A DNA stretch of 64,000 nt from NCBI GenBank assembly GCA_029242545.1, contig JAQWTV010000066.1, positions 32,005 to 96,004 of the forward strand, given 5' to 3'. How positions within the stretch are numbered: the first letter of the stretch is position 1; each line of letters starts with the position of its first letter. This stretch comes from Roseibacillus sp. Lineage in GTDB: Bacteria; Verrucomicrobiota; Verrucomicrobiia; Verrucomicrobiales; Akkermansiaceae. Shown here piece after piece: positions 35,672 through 45,300 of this stretch. Position numbers and translations under genes: made by a program. Under the pieces are notes generated by a model. That model was given only the letters and a program-made list of their open reading frames with translations. It ran no database searches and was not told the DNA's origin.

Positions 35672-36610
35672 ATGTGTGAACTTCGTCGGTTCCTGAAAGG
35701 CTTCGCGATTGGATCTGCGAATGTGATTCCTGGTGTCTCAGGGGGGACAATTGCCGTAATTACCGGAGTCTATGAACGCCTGATCGAGGCGCTAAACAGG
35801 TTCGATGCTACAACTGCTCGTCTGTTGCTGAGATTCGACTTCAGAGGAGCGTGGGGCCGGGTGGACGGCCGGTTCCTTCTTGTAATAGGGATCGGAGTGG
35901 CCGTGAGTATAGTCACGATGGCACGGGCCATGGAGTGGGGCTTCGCGCACCATCCAGTTCTGGTCTGGGCGTTTTTCTTTGGATTGATCTTTGCCTCCAT
36001 TCCCTCATTGGGGTCTCTCGTGAAGGGGTGGTCCCTCGGGTCTGTGCTCGGGCTTGTGGCAGGGGCAGGGGTAGGTGGGGCCATGGCTTTCCTGCAGCCG
36101 GCCAGCGGGAGTGATAATGTGATCTATCTTTCGCTCTGTGGTGCGATTTCAACATGTAGCATGATCATACCCGGGCTAAGTGGATCATTTGTTCTGCTAC
36201 TCATGGGGGGATACAAGCTCGTCATGGTTGATGCTGTTAACAGTCTCACCGAAGGGGAAATAGGTAGATCCCTGAATATTCTGGTTCCATTTCTGGTAGG
36301 TGGAGTGGCTGGCCTCGTGATATTATCGAGGATCCTAAGTTGGCTCTTTCGTGCGGTCCATGACCTCATGATGGCTGTGATTACAGGGTTTGTCGCTGGG
36401 TCTCTCGTTTTGATTTGGCCGTGGAAAATTACTCTTACAGAGAAGTTCACCCGTGATGGGGAGGAGACGGAAAAGGTAGCTGGATTCGAGGGTTGGTTTT
36501 TTCCGGATATGGCAGCCGGCTCAACGTGGGTTGCTTTCGGATGTATGTTGGCAGGGGCCGGTCTCGTGTTTTTTGGGGCGCGGTTCGGAGAGCGGGGCGG
36601 CGCCACCTAG
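35672..36610 (+). CDS. DUF368 family membrane protein (PopT-like undecaprenyl phosphate translocase)
   Basis: A 312-residue polytopic membrane protein of the DUF368 family. The N-terminal signature GFAIGSANVIPGVSGGTIAVITGVYERLI, split here as GSANVIPGVSGGT plus GVYERLI, and the internal repeat CSMIIPGLSGSFVLLLMGGY are the two re-entrant halves of the fold. Family members were shown to recycle undecaprenyl phosphate across the membrane, feeding cell-wall synthesis. A good GGAGG lies 8-12 bases before the ATG, one of the few clear ribosome binding sites in the window. It starts 73 bases after sucB; the functional link to sucAB is not evident. Confidence 0.85.
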   Translation: MCELRRFLKGFAIGSANVIPGVSGGTIAVITGVYERLIEALNRFDATTARLLLRFDFRGAWGRVDGRFLLVIGIGVAVSIVTMARAMEWGFAHHPVLVWAFFFGLIFASIPSLGSLVKGWSLGSVLGLVAGAGVGGAMAFLQPASGSDNVIYLSLCGAISTCSMIIPGLSGSFVLLLMGGYKLVMVDAVNSLTEGEIGRSLNILVPFLVGGVAGLVILSRILSWLFRAVHDLMMAVITGFVAGSLVLIWPWKITLTEKFTRDGEETEKVAGFEGWFFPDMAAGSTWVAFGCMLAGAGLVFFGARFGERGGAT

Positions 36611-36687
36611 CCGAGTGTCAGGTCGATAGGGAGGAGCAAAGGGTATTTAACTTGCGCAGGCCAAACTTTCGATAAATACTGAAACAT

Positions 36688-37209
36688 ATGAAAGGCGAGG
36701 CGGAGAAGCTAGTGGTGTTGAAGGATACGTTTGTCTCTCAGTGGGGCATCATGGGAACCCAATGGGGGATCAATCGCACGATGGCCCAGATCCATGCTCT
36801 TCTCATGACGAGCCCTGAGGCGATGAGCACAGACGAGGTGATGGAGGAACTAAGTATAAGCCGGGGAAATGCTCACACGAACCTGAAGGAACTGGTCAAC
36901 TGGGGTTTGCTGCGGATTGTGACCAGAAAGGGAGAGAGGAGAGAGTATTTTGAGGCTGAGCTCGATGTTTGGGAGATTTTCCGGCGGATCGTCCGAGAAC
37001 GCAAAAAGAGGGAAATTGATCCCGCCCTCGACCTTCTTGAAGGTTGTCTGGCCGAGAGTCAGGGGATGAAGAGTGCAGGTGGGCGGGCTTTCAATGAACA
37101 AATGAAGTCCCTTGAGGAATTCGTGCGCTTTGTTTCTAAAATGTCGGACAGGGTAGCTGGAATGCCCCACGGTAAGGCAATGCAGCTCGCGATGAAGCTT
37201 TTTGGGTAG
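36688..37209 (+). CDS. GbsR/MarR family transcriptional regulator
   Basis: A 173-residue winged-helix regulator of the GbsR type. The N-terminal helix QWGIMGTQWGINRTMAQIHALLM and the winged helix LMTSPEAMSTDEVMEELSISRGNAHTNLKELVNWGLL, read in these parts, match the family (TxEVMxELxISRGNxxxNLRxLxxWGLV). A wing follows (RIVTRKGERREYFEAELDVWEIF), then a C-terminal helical region. In other bacteria GbsR responds to choline or glycine betaine; the ligand here is unknown. No target operator could be found by eye. About 245 bases to the next gene contain weak inverted repeats only. Confidence 0.88.
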   Translation: MKGEAEKLVVLKDTFVSQWGIMGTQWGINRTMAQIHALLMTSPEAMSTDEVMEELSISRGNAHTNLKELVNWGLLRIVTRKGERREYFEAELDVWEIFRRIVRERKKREIDPALDLLEGCLAESQGMKSAGGRAFNEQMKSLEEFVRFVSKMSDRVAGMPHGKAMQLAMKLFG

Positions 37210-37454
37210 AAGAAGGTCGAGAGATTGGGCCAGTTGATCCTCGGTGGTGAAGCCTTGGGCACACAAGCTCAGGTGCAGGGGTCGGGAAAACAATGTTCCG
37301 GGTGGCTTCGAGGCGCATTTAGGCCCTCTTCCCATCATAAGAAGGCTCAAGAGGCCGAAAAACTTCACTATACCTGAATGAATTCTTTGAGGGAATGTGG
37401 AATTTGGACTAAGATCGTTCAGGAGACCCTCGTGGTCCTCTAAAAAAGGGTTCA

Positions 37455-38642
37455 GTGACAGGAAGACGCAACATAGAGGCGGGGATTAGAACTCTGCTGA
37501 TTCTCGCCACCGTGGTGGTGGTGATTGCCGGCTTGAAAGCAGCGGCAAATTTCTTCGTGCCGTTCCTTCTGGCCCTGTTTATCGCGACCGTGAGCTTTCC
37601 AATCACGGCCTGGCTTAGGCGCCATAAGGTGCCCCGGTTTTTCGCTGTGATAACGACCGTTCTGGTTGATTTCGCCTTTCTTGCGGGTGTGGTGTTCATT
37701 GGGATGACCTTGATCGGCGATCTGCAGGAAAAGTGGGAAAGCAAGTATCAGGTCGAAAGCACCCAGAAACTCAAGCAGGCGGAGGATTGGGCCGTCGCGA
37801 TGATTGTGAAATGGTCGGACATTCCAGAGGTCGAGGCGCGGAGAAATGTTCGGGCTTATGTTACCGAGGACCTGACCCAGCAGCTTAGTAGCATCAAGGT
37901 CGAGGACATCGTAGGGCTGGGTACCAACGTGGTTGGGAGGGTGACTGCCTTTCTAGGGTCAGCATTTATCGTGGTTTTATGTACAGTGTTCATGCTAACC
38001 GAGGCGCGAATGTTCGGGAGGCGGCTAAGTTTGATTGGGGAGGCCCGAGGTCCGAACTTCGAGCGAATGCTGCATGCTGGTAAGGACATTCAGCGATTTC
38101 TTGGGATCAAAACAATGGTGAGTCTCGCAACGGGTTTTCTTGCTGGTTTTCTCTGCTGGGCAGCTGGCCTCGATTTCTTCATTCTCTGGGGGATTCTCGC
38201 CTGGGCTCTCAATTACATTCCGGTAATGGGGTCCATTGTGGCGGGGATTCCACCCACCATCCTTGCCCTTGTTCTCATGGGGTGGCCGAGTGCACTCGCG
38301 GTTGGGATTGGCTATATTGCGATCAACACCTTTCTTGGTAATTTTGTGGAGCCGATGATGATGGGGCGGCGATTTGGTATCTCTACTCTCGTAGTGATTG
38401 TATCGGTGATGTTCTGGGGCTGGGTGTGGGGACCGGTTGGTATGTTCCTAGCTGTCCCCATTACGATGATGCTCAAGGTGATCATGGAAAACAGCTACGA
38501 GTTTCGCTGGATAGCGGTCGCTATCGGTAAGGAAAAGCGTGAGCAGTCAGAAGATGAACAGGAGCTGAAGGACGCGGTGGAGGCTGCTGAGGGGGCGGTA
38601 ATGCCCGAGGGAATCGCTCCCGAAGGTGGGCCCTCGCAGTAA
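37455..38642 (+). CDS. AI-2E family transporter (PerM/TqsA-like)
   Basis: A 395-residue membrane protein of the AI-2E transporter family, with about eight transmembrane segments. The N-terminal pair of helices (LLILATVVVVIAGLKAAANFFVPFLLALFIA in parts), the central soluble stretch, and the C-terminal block (GILAWALNYIPVMGSIVAGIPPTILAL, NTFLGNFVEPMMMGRRFGIS, FWGWVWGPVGMFLAVPITMMLK in parts) are typical. The acidic C-terminal tail is poorly conserved. Family members export diverse solutes or act as Na+/H+ antiporters; the name does not prove autoinducer transport. The start is GTG at 37455. Confidence 0.9.
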   Translation: MTGRRNIEAGIRTLLILATVVVVIAGLKAAANFFVPFLLALFIATVSFPITAWLRRHKVPRFFAVITTVLVDFAFLAGVVFIGMTLIGDLQEKWESKYQVESTQKLKQAEDWAVAMIVKWSDIPEVEARRNVRAYVTEDLTQQLSSIKVEDIVGLGTNVVGRVTAFLGSAFIVVLCTVFMLTEARMFGRRLSLIGEARGPNFERMLHAGKDIQRFLGIKTMVSLATGFLAGFLCWAAGLDFFILWGILAWALNYIPVMGSIVAGIPPTILALVLMGWPSALAVGIGYIAINTFLGNFVEPMMMGRRFGISTLVVIVSVMFWGWVWGPVGMFLAVPITMMLKVIMENSYEFRWIAVAIGKEKREQSEDEQELKDAVEAAEGAVMPEGIAPEGGPSQ

Positions 38643-38729
38643 GGGGAGAGTCCAGCAGCAGTATCAGGAGAGATCCTAACCTAGTCGCCTCCTGGTTCGC
38701 TGTCAGTAGACTAGAAATTTTGCATTAAG

Positions 38730-39719
38730 ATGAAGCGCTTTCAGAAGCTGGCTATTTCGGCACTAATTTCGGTGCTGCTGCTTCTTTTCGTAGGCGCTAT
38801 CGTGAGAGCAACAGGGTCCGGTCTCGGTTGTCCGGACTGGCCAACCTGCTGGGGAAAGCTCGTGCCCCCAACGAGAGCCGATCAGGTAGATTTCGAGAAG
38901 ATCAATCTCGAAAAATTCCGGAGGAAAGCAGAGCGGTTTGGGCGAGATCCTGCAGAGGTCACCCGGGAATCTCTTCGTGCGGAATTTAATCCGATCCATA
39001 CGTGGGTCGAGTATATCAACCGTCTCTGTGCCATGCCTGTAGGGATTCTTTCTCTAGCCTTGATGATCGCCTCATTCTGGAGAAAGAAACGAAGCGGCAT
39101 TGTTTGTCTGATGAGTGTTTCAGCATTTGCTCTCGTGCTCGTTAATGCGGAGTTGGGGCGAAGAGTCGTGCTGAGTGGGTTGAAGCCAGGAATGATCACG
39201 CTCCATGTAGGGCTGGCAATCATTCTCCTGTGTGTCCTCGTCTATGTGTCCTGGAAAGGTTGCGCGGATCCGGCAAGAAGGGTCCTGGAAGGCCGGAAGG
39301 GCAAAGTGGCGTGTATTCTTGGTGTTGTTATCTTTGCCCTTACGGTGGCCGAGGGTGTGCTGGGGGCTCAGGTCAGGGAACTAACTGATGAACTGGCGAT
39401 AAATGCGGGGTCTGACGAGCGTGCTCTCTGGACAAGGGAGCTCGAGAAGTCCGGGATTTACCTTATCCATAGAAGTTTCTCCTGGCTGATCGTAATTGGG
39501 GCTGGGGCCCTTCTCATATTGCTGCGGCAATCGCCGAGTGGGATATGGTGGCCCGATAAGATGATTGGTTTTCTTGTGGGGTCTCTTCTGGTGATGGGCG
39601 TGTTGCTTGCGCATGTGGGGATATTGCCCGTGGTGCAGGTTCTGCACGTTGGAGCTGCGGCGCTCCTTGTTTCCGTCTTGTTTTTCTGGGTGCTGGCAAC
39701 GCGCTTCCAGAGCAGCTAG
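38730..39719 (+). CDS. ctaA: Haem A synthase (COX15/CtaA family)
   Basis: Converts haem O to haem A for cytochrome oxidase. The 329-residue protein has eight predicted helices and the family motifs GAIVRATGSGLGCPDWPTCWG with the paired cysteines in the first extracytoplasmic loop, HTWVEYINRLCAMPVG, TLHVGLAIILLC, VAEGVLGAQVRELTD, IHRSFSWLIV and LHVGAAALL. The His residues in these helices are the expected haem ligands. The loop after PTCWGKLVPP is longer than usual and basic/acidic (VDFEKINLEKFRRKAERFG), as seen in Bacteroidota and Verrucomicrobia relatives. An MFS gene starts 12 bases downstream. Confidence 0.92.
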   Translation: MKRFQKLAISALISVLLLLFVGAIVRATGSGLGCPDWPTCWGKLVPPTRADQVDFEKINLEKFRRKAERFGRDPAEVTRESLRAEFNPIHTWVEYINRLCAMPVGILSLALMIASFWRKKRSGIVCLMSVSAFALVLVNAELGRRVVLSGLKPGMITLHVGLAIILLCVLVYVSWKGCADPARRVLEGRKGKVACILGVVIFALTVAEGVLGAQVRELTDELAINAGSDERALWTRELEKSGIYLIHRSFSWLIVIGAGALLILLRQSPSGIWWPDKMIGFLVGSLLVMGVLLAHVGILPVVQVLHVGAAALLVSVLFFWVLATRFQSS

Positions 39720-39731
39720 AAAGCTCTTAGA

Positions 39732-40952
39732 ATGCCTGTCGTTCCCTCAGAAAATCCGGCGAGGAGGACTTTCATCTTAGATAATTTACGGGCGTGGCCT
39801 GGTGGTTGTCTCGAGACGCTGGCGATGACCTTTGTCGTGCTGATCGCGGTGCGTGTCTTTGAGGCGGATGCCTGGCAAAAGGCAACTCTCGTTGCGGCTT
39901 CAAGCTGTGGCCTCCTCCTGAGTCTTTTTCCGGTTCAGCTTGTCCGCAGAACTGGGATTTCGGTTAATCTTGGAACTGCTGTGCTCTGGTTGGTCTCAGC
40001 TGGTGGGCTGTTTATCGCAGTCATCGGCGGGGATTCCTTTAAGGTTTTTCTCCCCGCCATGGTAGTCGCGTTACTCTGTATTACGCTGAGTATTCCCCTG
40101 ATGTCTCAAATTTACCGGAAGCATTATCCTGACCGGTCAAGGGGAAGGCTTTTTGCGTCGACTGCGGTAGTTAGAAAGGCCTCGGCATTGATAGTGGCCC
40201 TTGTTTTTGGAAAAGTTCTGGAGAACGACTTGGAGGATTTCCGGCTGATCCTTCTTATTTATGCGATCTGCTGCGTTTTGATGGCGGCCTGCGTTCTTGC
40301 GATCAGGCCTGTTCATCTGCGGAGATCGAATCAGGTAAGGCTGTTTGGCGCGCTCGAGCATTTGCGCAACGACCGAGTTTTTCGGTCCCTGCTGACGTCA
40401 TGGATGATCCTTGGCTTTGGCAACCTCCTTTGCTGGTCGATCTTTGTAGAATATGTCTCTAACCCTGCCTACGGTTACGAGCTTACCGAGTTCACAATCG
40501 CCTTCATAACGGGATCGCTTCCGGAGATCATGTTTCTCCTTACTGTGGTGATCTGGGGTATTGTTTTCGACCGGGTGAATTTCTTCCTGGTGCGCATGAT
40601 ACTGAATGTATTTTTCATGTGTGGAGTCCTGTTTTACTTTTTCGGTGAAGGAATGTGGGCCCTTTGTGTCGGGATCTCTCTGCATGGAATTGGTCGGGCA
40701 GGTGGTAACATCGCGTGGAGCCTATGGGTTACCAAGTTCGCGAAAGCAGATCAGGTTGCCGAATACATGAGCGTCCACACCTTCATGTGTGGGGTCAGGG
40801 GTGTGATCGCTCCCTTCGTTGCTTTTCCGGTGATTGCCTTACTGGGGCCTCGGGTAATTGGAGGGGCAGGATTTATTCTCATCATGATAGCAACTCTGAT
40901 GATCTGGCCTCACCTTCGAGGCAAAACGCCTGTAGAGGTAAATCGATCTTGA
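39732..40952 (+). CDS. Major facilitator superfamily (MFS) transporter
   Basis: A 406-residue membrane protein with about twelve hydrophobic segments in two halves: LETLAMTFVVLIAVRVFE, ATLVAASSCGLLLSLFPVQL, LVSAGGLFIAVIGG and so on, with a central cytoplasmic loop around AIRPVHLRRSNQVRLFGALEHLRNDRVFRSLL. The late helix GISLHGIGRAGGNIAWSLWV resembles MFS subgroups from Verrucomicrobia and Planctomycetes. The substrate cannot be told. It starts 12 bases after ctaA and is probably cotranscribed with it, though a role in haem or copper supply is only a guess. Confidence 0.82.
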   Translation: MPVVPSENPARRTFILDNLRAWPGGCLETLAMTFVVLIAVRVFEADAWQKATLVAASSCGLLLSLFPVQLVRRTGISVNLGTAVLWLVSAGGLFIAVIGGDSFKVFLPAMVVALLCITLSIPLMSQIYRKHYPDRSRGRLFASTAVVRKASALIVALVFGKVLENDLEDFRLILLIYAICCVLMAACVLAIRPVHLRRSNQVRLFGALEHLRNDRVFRSLLTSWMILGFGNLLCWSIFVEYVSNPAYGYELTEFTIAFITGSLPEIMFLLTVVIWGIVFDRVNFFLVRMILNVFFMCGVLFYFFGEGMWALCVGISLHGIGRAGGNIAWSLWVTKFAKADQVAEYMSVHTFMCGVRGVIAPFVAFPVIALLGPRVIGGAGFILIMIATLMIWPHLRGKTPVEVNRS

Positions 40953-40976
40953 AACGTGAAATTCCTTTCAGCTTGG

Positions 40977-40997
40977 TGGGCGAGGGGCTCCCGCCCA
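40977..40997. terminator. GC-rich hairpin between convergent genes
   Basis: TGGGCG (40977-40982) pairs with CGCCCA (40992-40997), and GGG/CCC in the loop may extend the stem. It lies between the stop of the MFS gene and the stop of ald, which converge. No T tract follows on either strand, so a bidirectional or factor-assisted terminator is a moderate guess. Confidence 0.4.
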
Positions 40998-41016
40998 ATC
41001 TCGGGAGAGCGGAAGA

Positions 41017-42135
41017 TTAATGAAGTTCGAGGACCTCGGCGGGGCTGACAGTTGAGAGGCTGTGAGCCTCTCCAACAGGAGGGCAGGTTAACTTTCCTCC
41101 TGTGCAATTAATCCCGGAAAGTAGCTCCGGACGATTACGACAAGCGCTCTGAAGATCATTAGCGGCGAGCAGAGAAATCCAGCGTGTGGTCACATTGTTC
41201 AGGGCCTGAGTCGCGGTCCGAGAGTAGGCCCCAGGCATATTGGTGACACAATAATGAAGAACATCCTCCTCAAAGTAGGTAGGGTTGTCGTGGCTGGTAG
41301 GGCGACTTGTTTCCGAGCAGCCACCCTGGTCAATCGCAATATCGACGAAGACACTTCCAGGTGCCATCTGTCTCAGCATTTCCCGAGTCATTAATTTTGG
41401 AGCTGCCGCTCCGGGAATAAGAACTGCGCCAATGATAAGATCAATCCGGGGTAGGAGCGATGCGATATTGGCTTCCGTGGAATAGAGGGTATGTGCTTCC
41501 TGCAGGGTAATATCCAGAAATCGCATCCGTTCGACGTCAACCTCGACGATCGTGACATCGGCGCCGATGCCAGTTGCTACTCGAGCAGCATTGACGCCGG
41601 CCGTGCCACCTCCAATGACCATCACCCGACCCGGAGCGACACCAGGGACGCCTCCAAGAAGGATTCCGCGGCCTCCTCGGTGATTTGCGAGATGATAGGA
41701 GCCGAAAATGGCAGCCATGCGGCCAGCTAATTCGCTCATGGGTTCAAGAAGGGGAAGGCGGCCGCCGACCTCGAGGGTTTCGTAGGCGATTGCGGTACAG
41801 CCAGTCGCGGTGAGGGACTCGGTCAGGACTTTATCGGCGGCCAAATGCAAATAGGCAAAAAGAGTGTGTTTAGGTCCAAGCAATTCAACCTCAGAGGGTT
41901 GGGGCTCCTTGACTTTGACGATGAGTTGGGATTCCTCGAACACGGCTTCGGCGGTCGGTAGGATCTCCACTCCGGCCTGCTGGTATTCTTTGTCGAGATA
42001 GCTGGAATTTGCTCCTGCGCCGCTCTGAACGACCACCCGGTGTCCATGTTTAACCAATTCTCCCGCGGAGGCCGGAACCATGCCCACTCGGTGCTCCTGC
42101 GGCTTCACTTCCGTGGGTATTCCGATATTCGTCAT
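41017..42135 (-). CDS. ald: Alanine dehydrogenase
   Basis: NAD-dependent interconversion of L-alanine and pyruvate plus ammonium. The 372-residue length and the motifs are typical: [19 protein letters not shown] at the start, [10 protein letters not shown] with the substrate-binding lysine, [10 protein letters not shown] with the catalytic-region His, the NAD motif [47 protein letters not shown] and [15 protein letters not shown]. No Shine-Dalgarno sequence is seen before the ATG. It is transcribed away from the tRNA gene and converges with the MFS gene. Confidence 0.96.
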   Translation of the reverse strand: MTNIGIPTEVKPQEHRVGMVPASAGELVKHGHRVVVQSGAGANSSYLDKEYQQAGVEILPTAEAVFEESQLIVKVKEPQPSEVELLGPKHTLFAYLHLAADKVLTESLTATGCTAIAYETLEVGGRLPLLEPMSELAGRMAAIFGSYHLANHRGGRGILLGGVPGVAPGRVMVIGGGTAGVNAARVATGIGADVTIVEVDVERMRFLDITLQEAHTLYSTEANIASLLPRIDLIIGAVLIPGAAAPKLMTREMLRQMAPGSVFVDIAIDQGGCSETSRPTSHDNPTYFEEDVLHYCVTNMPGAYSRTATQALNNVTTRWISLLAANDLQSACRNRPELLSGINCTGGKLTCPPVGEAHSLSTVSPAEVLELH

Positions 42136-42224
42136 AAGAGCAGCCTAGAACAAGTTGTCGGTTCGCTCCACCCTCGACTTGCGGCCTCTCTGGAATTGGG
42201 CATACTGCGGGTGCTGCGAGAAAA

Positions 42225-42301
42225 GCCAGCTTAGCTTCAATTGGTAGAGCTCTCGATTTGTAATCGAGCGGTTGTCGGTTCGAGTCCGACAGCTGGCTCC
42301 A
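42225..42301 (+). tRNA. tRNA-Thr (anticodon TGT), CCA end encoded
   Basis: A complete cloverleaf can be drawn. The acceptor arms GCCAGCT (42225-42231) and AGCTGGC (42291-42297) pair fully; the D arm is GCTT/GAGC around a GG-containing loop; the anticodon stem CTCGA/TCGAG encloses TTTGTAA, giving anticodon TGT (threonine, ACA codons); the T arm is GTCGG-TTCGAGT-CCGAC. Discriminator T at 42298 is followed by CCA in the DNA (42299-42301). Confidence 0.96.
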
Positions 42302-42364
42302 GCAGGTCGCTGTAAATCCAGGTAAGAAAAGAAGTTGAGAGGCCATGAGGGCCGACTTTCTCCA

Positions 42365-45300
42365 CTAGTGAAAATCGTGGCTTGAGGTCTCGAGGGAAAG
42401 CTCAAGGGGAAGAGGTTCTACAGACGTTGTATAAAGCGTATGAGAATTGCTCTCTCCAACCTGCATTCTACCATGGCAGAGGAGATTTTTTTCCGTGGTA
42501 ATAACAAGGCGATGATGCAGAAAAGTAGAACGTGGGATAAAGAGGTTGGCTGTTCCTGTCTCGTCTTCAAGAGAGAGAAAGCAGTGTCCTTTTGCGGTGC
42601 TAGGTCTTTGTCGGCAGATAACAAGTCCCACGCAGCTGGCACGCTGGCCATGGGGGATGAGTTTGAAATCGCGAGCTTTGGAGAGCGATGAAGGGTTAAC
42701 GGGCGGATCGTGCTCTCCTTGAGAAGAGGGATTTTTTGCTGTCTGGAATTTATGCATCCAAGCCTTACGCAGTAAAGCCATGGGGTGTGGTCCTGTGCTG
42801 TATCCCTGAGAGTGGTAATCTGCCGTGAGTTTCTCGAAATCATTCATGGGAGGGAGAGGGCATGCTCTTTCAGATGCTGTTATTCTGGAGCGATTCAAGG
42901 GGGAGTCATCGCAGCTGGTGAGCAGATCCTCCTGTGGTATTTGTTCTCCCTGCCAGAGGGCGTCTCGGCGGTGAGTAATCCCTGGCAGATCATTTAAAGC
43001 TCCCGCAGCAGCGAGAAGGCGTCGTTCCTTTTTATTAGGCTGAACACGGCTCAGGAAGTCAGGAAGGTCAATGAAGAGTGCATGGGATCGGGCTTCCAAG
43101 AGCTTGGAAGAGGTTGAGTTGGAGATGTTTTTAAGGTGCTGAAGGCCGAGTCTAAGTGTTTTGTCGTCAATGACGGATGTTTCGATAGAGGAATGCATTA
43201 CGGATACCGGCTTGATATGAATGCCGTGTCGACGAGCGTCGTGCAGGAGACTCGCGACTGGATAAAATCCCATTGGCTGGTTATTAAGGAGGCCTGCAAA
43301 GAACTCGGCAGTATGGTGGGCCTTCAGCCAGCAGGAAGCGTAGGCAAGGAGAGCAAAGGAGATCGCATGGCTCTCGGGAAATCCATAGAGGGCGAAAGAG
43401 CTGATAGCGCGGATCACCTTTTCCTGAACTACAGGGGTGACGTGGCGATGGGACATTCGTGAACGTAATTTCGCGGTAATACTTTCCATTCGTTCATCAG
43501 AGCGCTTAAAAGCCATTGCACGACGTAGTTCGTCGGCTTCAGCCCCGTCAAATCCCGCTATGATCATAGCCATACGAAGAACCTGTTCCTGAAAGAGAGG
43601 AACTCCGAGTGTTCGCTCCAGAACTGGCTGAAAGTCCGGGTGAATATAGTCGACTGGGTCACGCCCGCTTCGCCTGTTTAAGTAAGGGTGGACGAGCTCG
43701 CCCACGATAGGGCCGGGTCGGATAAGAGCGATTTCGACGACAAGGTCGTAAAACTCCCTTGGTTGCATGAGGGGAAGGGTTGCCATCTGGGCCCGGGATT
43801 CAACTTGGAAAGTTCCAATGGTATCTGCACGACAAAGAAGGTCGAAGGTGGCAGCGTCATCATGGGGAATGTGTGCCAGATCAATGGGTTTTCCCCGCTG
43901 GTGACAGATTCTGAGGCTGTCTTCCATGGCAGCAAGCATACCGAGACCAAGGAGGTCTACCTTGACTATCCCCAGTTCTTCGCAGTCATCCTTATCCCAC
44001 TGCACGATGGTGCGGTTCGGCATGGACGCTGGTTGAATAGGAGCGATGGAATCGAGTCCGGTATCACAGATAATCATTCCTCCAGAGTGCTGCCCAAGAT
44101 GTCGGGGAAAGGATAGAGCCTCGTGATAAAGGTGCATGAGAGGCTTGAAGCGGGGGTGGTCCCGGGAGAGTCCCGATTGGCTCAGGATTTCCGTCAGCGG
44201 TCCGAAGTCTCTCGTGGGAAAGGTGTGATCGTTTGGTATTCCGTCTGCTGCAGGAGGTATGTTATGCTTTTTAGTCGTGTCCGACGGGAGACCGGAGCTT
44301 TCGCTGGTGCTATCGGGGGAATGGGGTGAGGAAATAAGAGAGGAGAAGCGTGTAGCGATTGAATCGGGGAGACCAAGGATCTTCGATATTTCTCGAAATG
44401 CGGATTTTGGGCGGTAGGTGATGACATTGGCGGTCATCGCGGCCCCCCTTGGAGCGTATTTCTGGAACACATGTTGAATGACGGCCTCGCGCCGTTCCCC
44501 CGAAGGAAAGTCAATATCGATATCTGGCCACGATCGTCTTTTTTCGGAAAGAAACCGCTCAAACAGGAGGCCGCCCCCGATGGGATCGCAGGCTGTAATT
44601 CCCAGGCAATAACACACCGCCGAGTTGGCAGCAGAGCCACGACCCTGACAGAGGATTCCCTGCGATCTTGCAAAGTCTACGATCTCCCAGACGATCAGGA
44701 AATACCCGGAGAATCTGAGACGAATGATTAGCGATAGTTCGTGCTCAAGTTGCTGGCGGATCTTCTCTCCAATCTTTCCGTAGCGGTTTTGAGCGCCAAG
44801 AAAAGTCAGCTTTCTCAGAAGTCTGGCTTCCTCATCTAGGGTCAGGCTTCTCCCGTTTTCATGATAGGAGGGAAACTTGTATTCGAGGTCATCGAGGGTG
44901 AATTTGAGACGTTCAGATAAAATTTCCGTATTGATAAGAGCTTCTTGCTGATCGCGAAACAATACAGCCATCTGCTCTGGAGATTTAAGATATCTTTCAG
45001 AGTTGGTGGCGAGCAAAGACCCTGCTTCATCGAGGGTTGTATGATTGCGAAGGCATGTGAAGCAGTCTGCAAGTAGACGGCATCGTTTGTGAGAAAATAG
45101 AGGAGCATTAGATGCTATCAGGGGAATCTTGAGGGATTTGGCAAGATCGATGAAAAGGCGATTTATTCTATCCGCAGCTCTATTGTAGTGGCGGGTTAGA
45201 ATGATGTAGACATTGTGCTGCCCGAAGGTGCGCCGAAGTAGGAGCGCAACCCTTGAAAGGCTTCTTCTATCCAAAGATGAAACGGACTCAGGAGTTAGAA

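Noticed and set aside
37210..37454. Terminator or small gene between the GbsR-type regulator and the AI-2E family gene
   Set aside because: Only weak inverted repeats with bulges (for example around 37322-37356) and no clear T tract or ORF were found.
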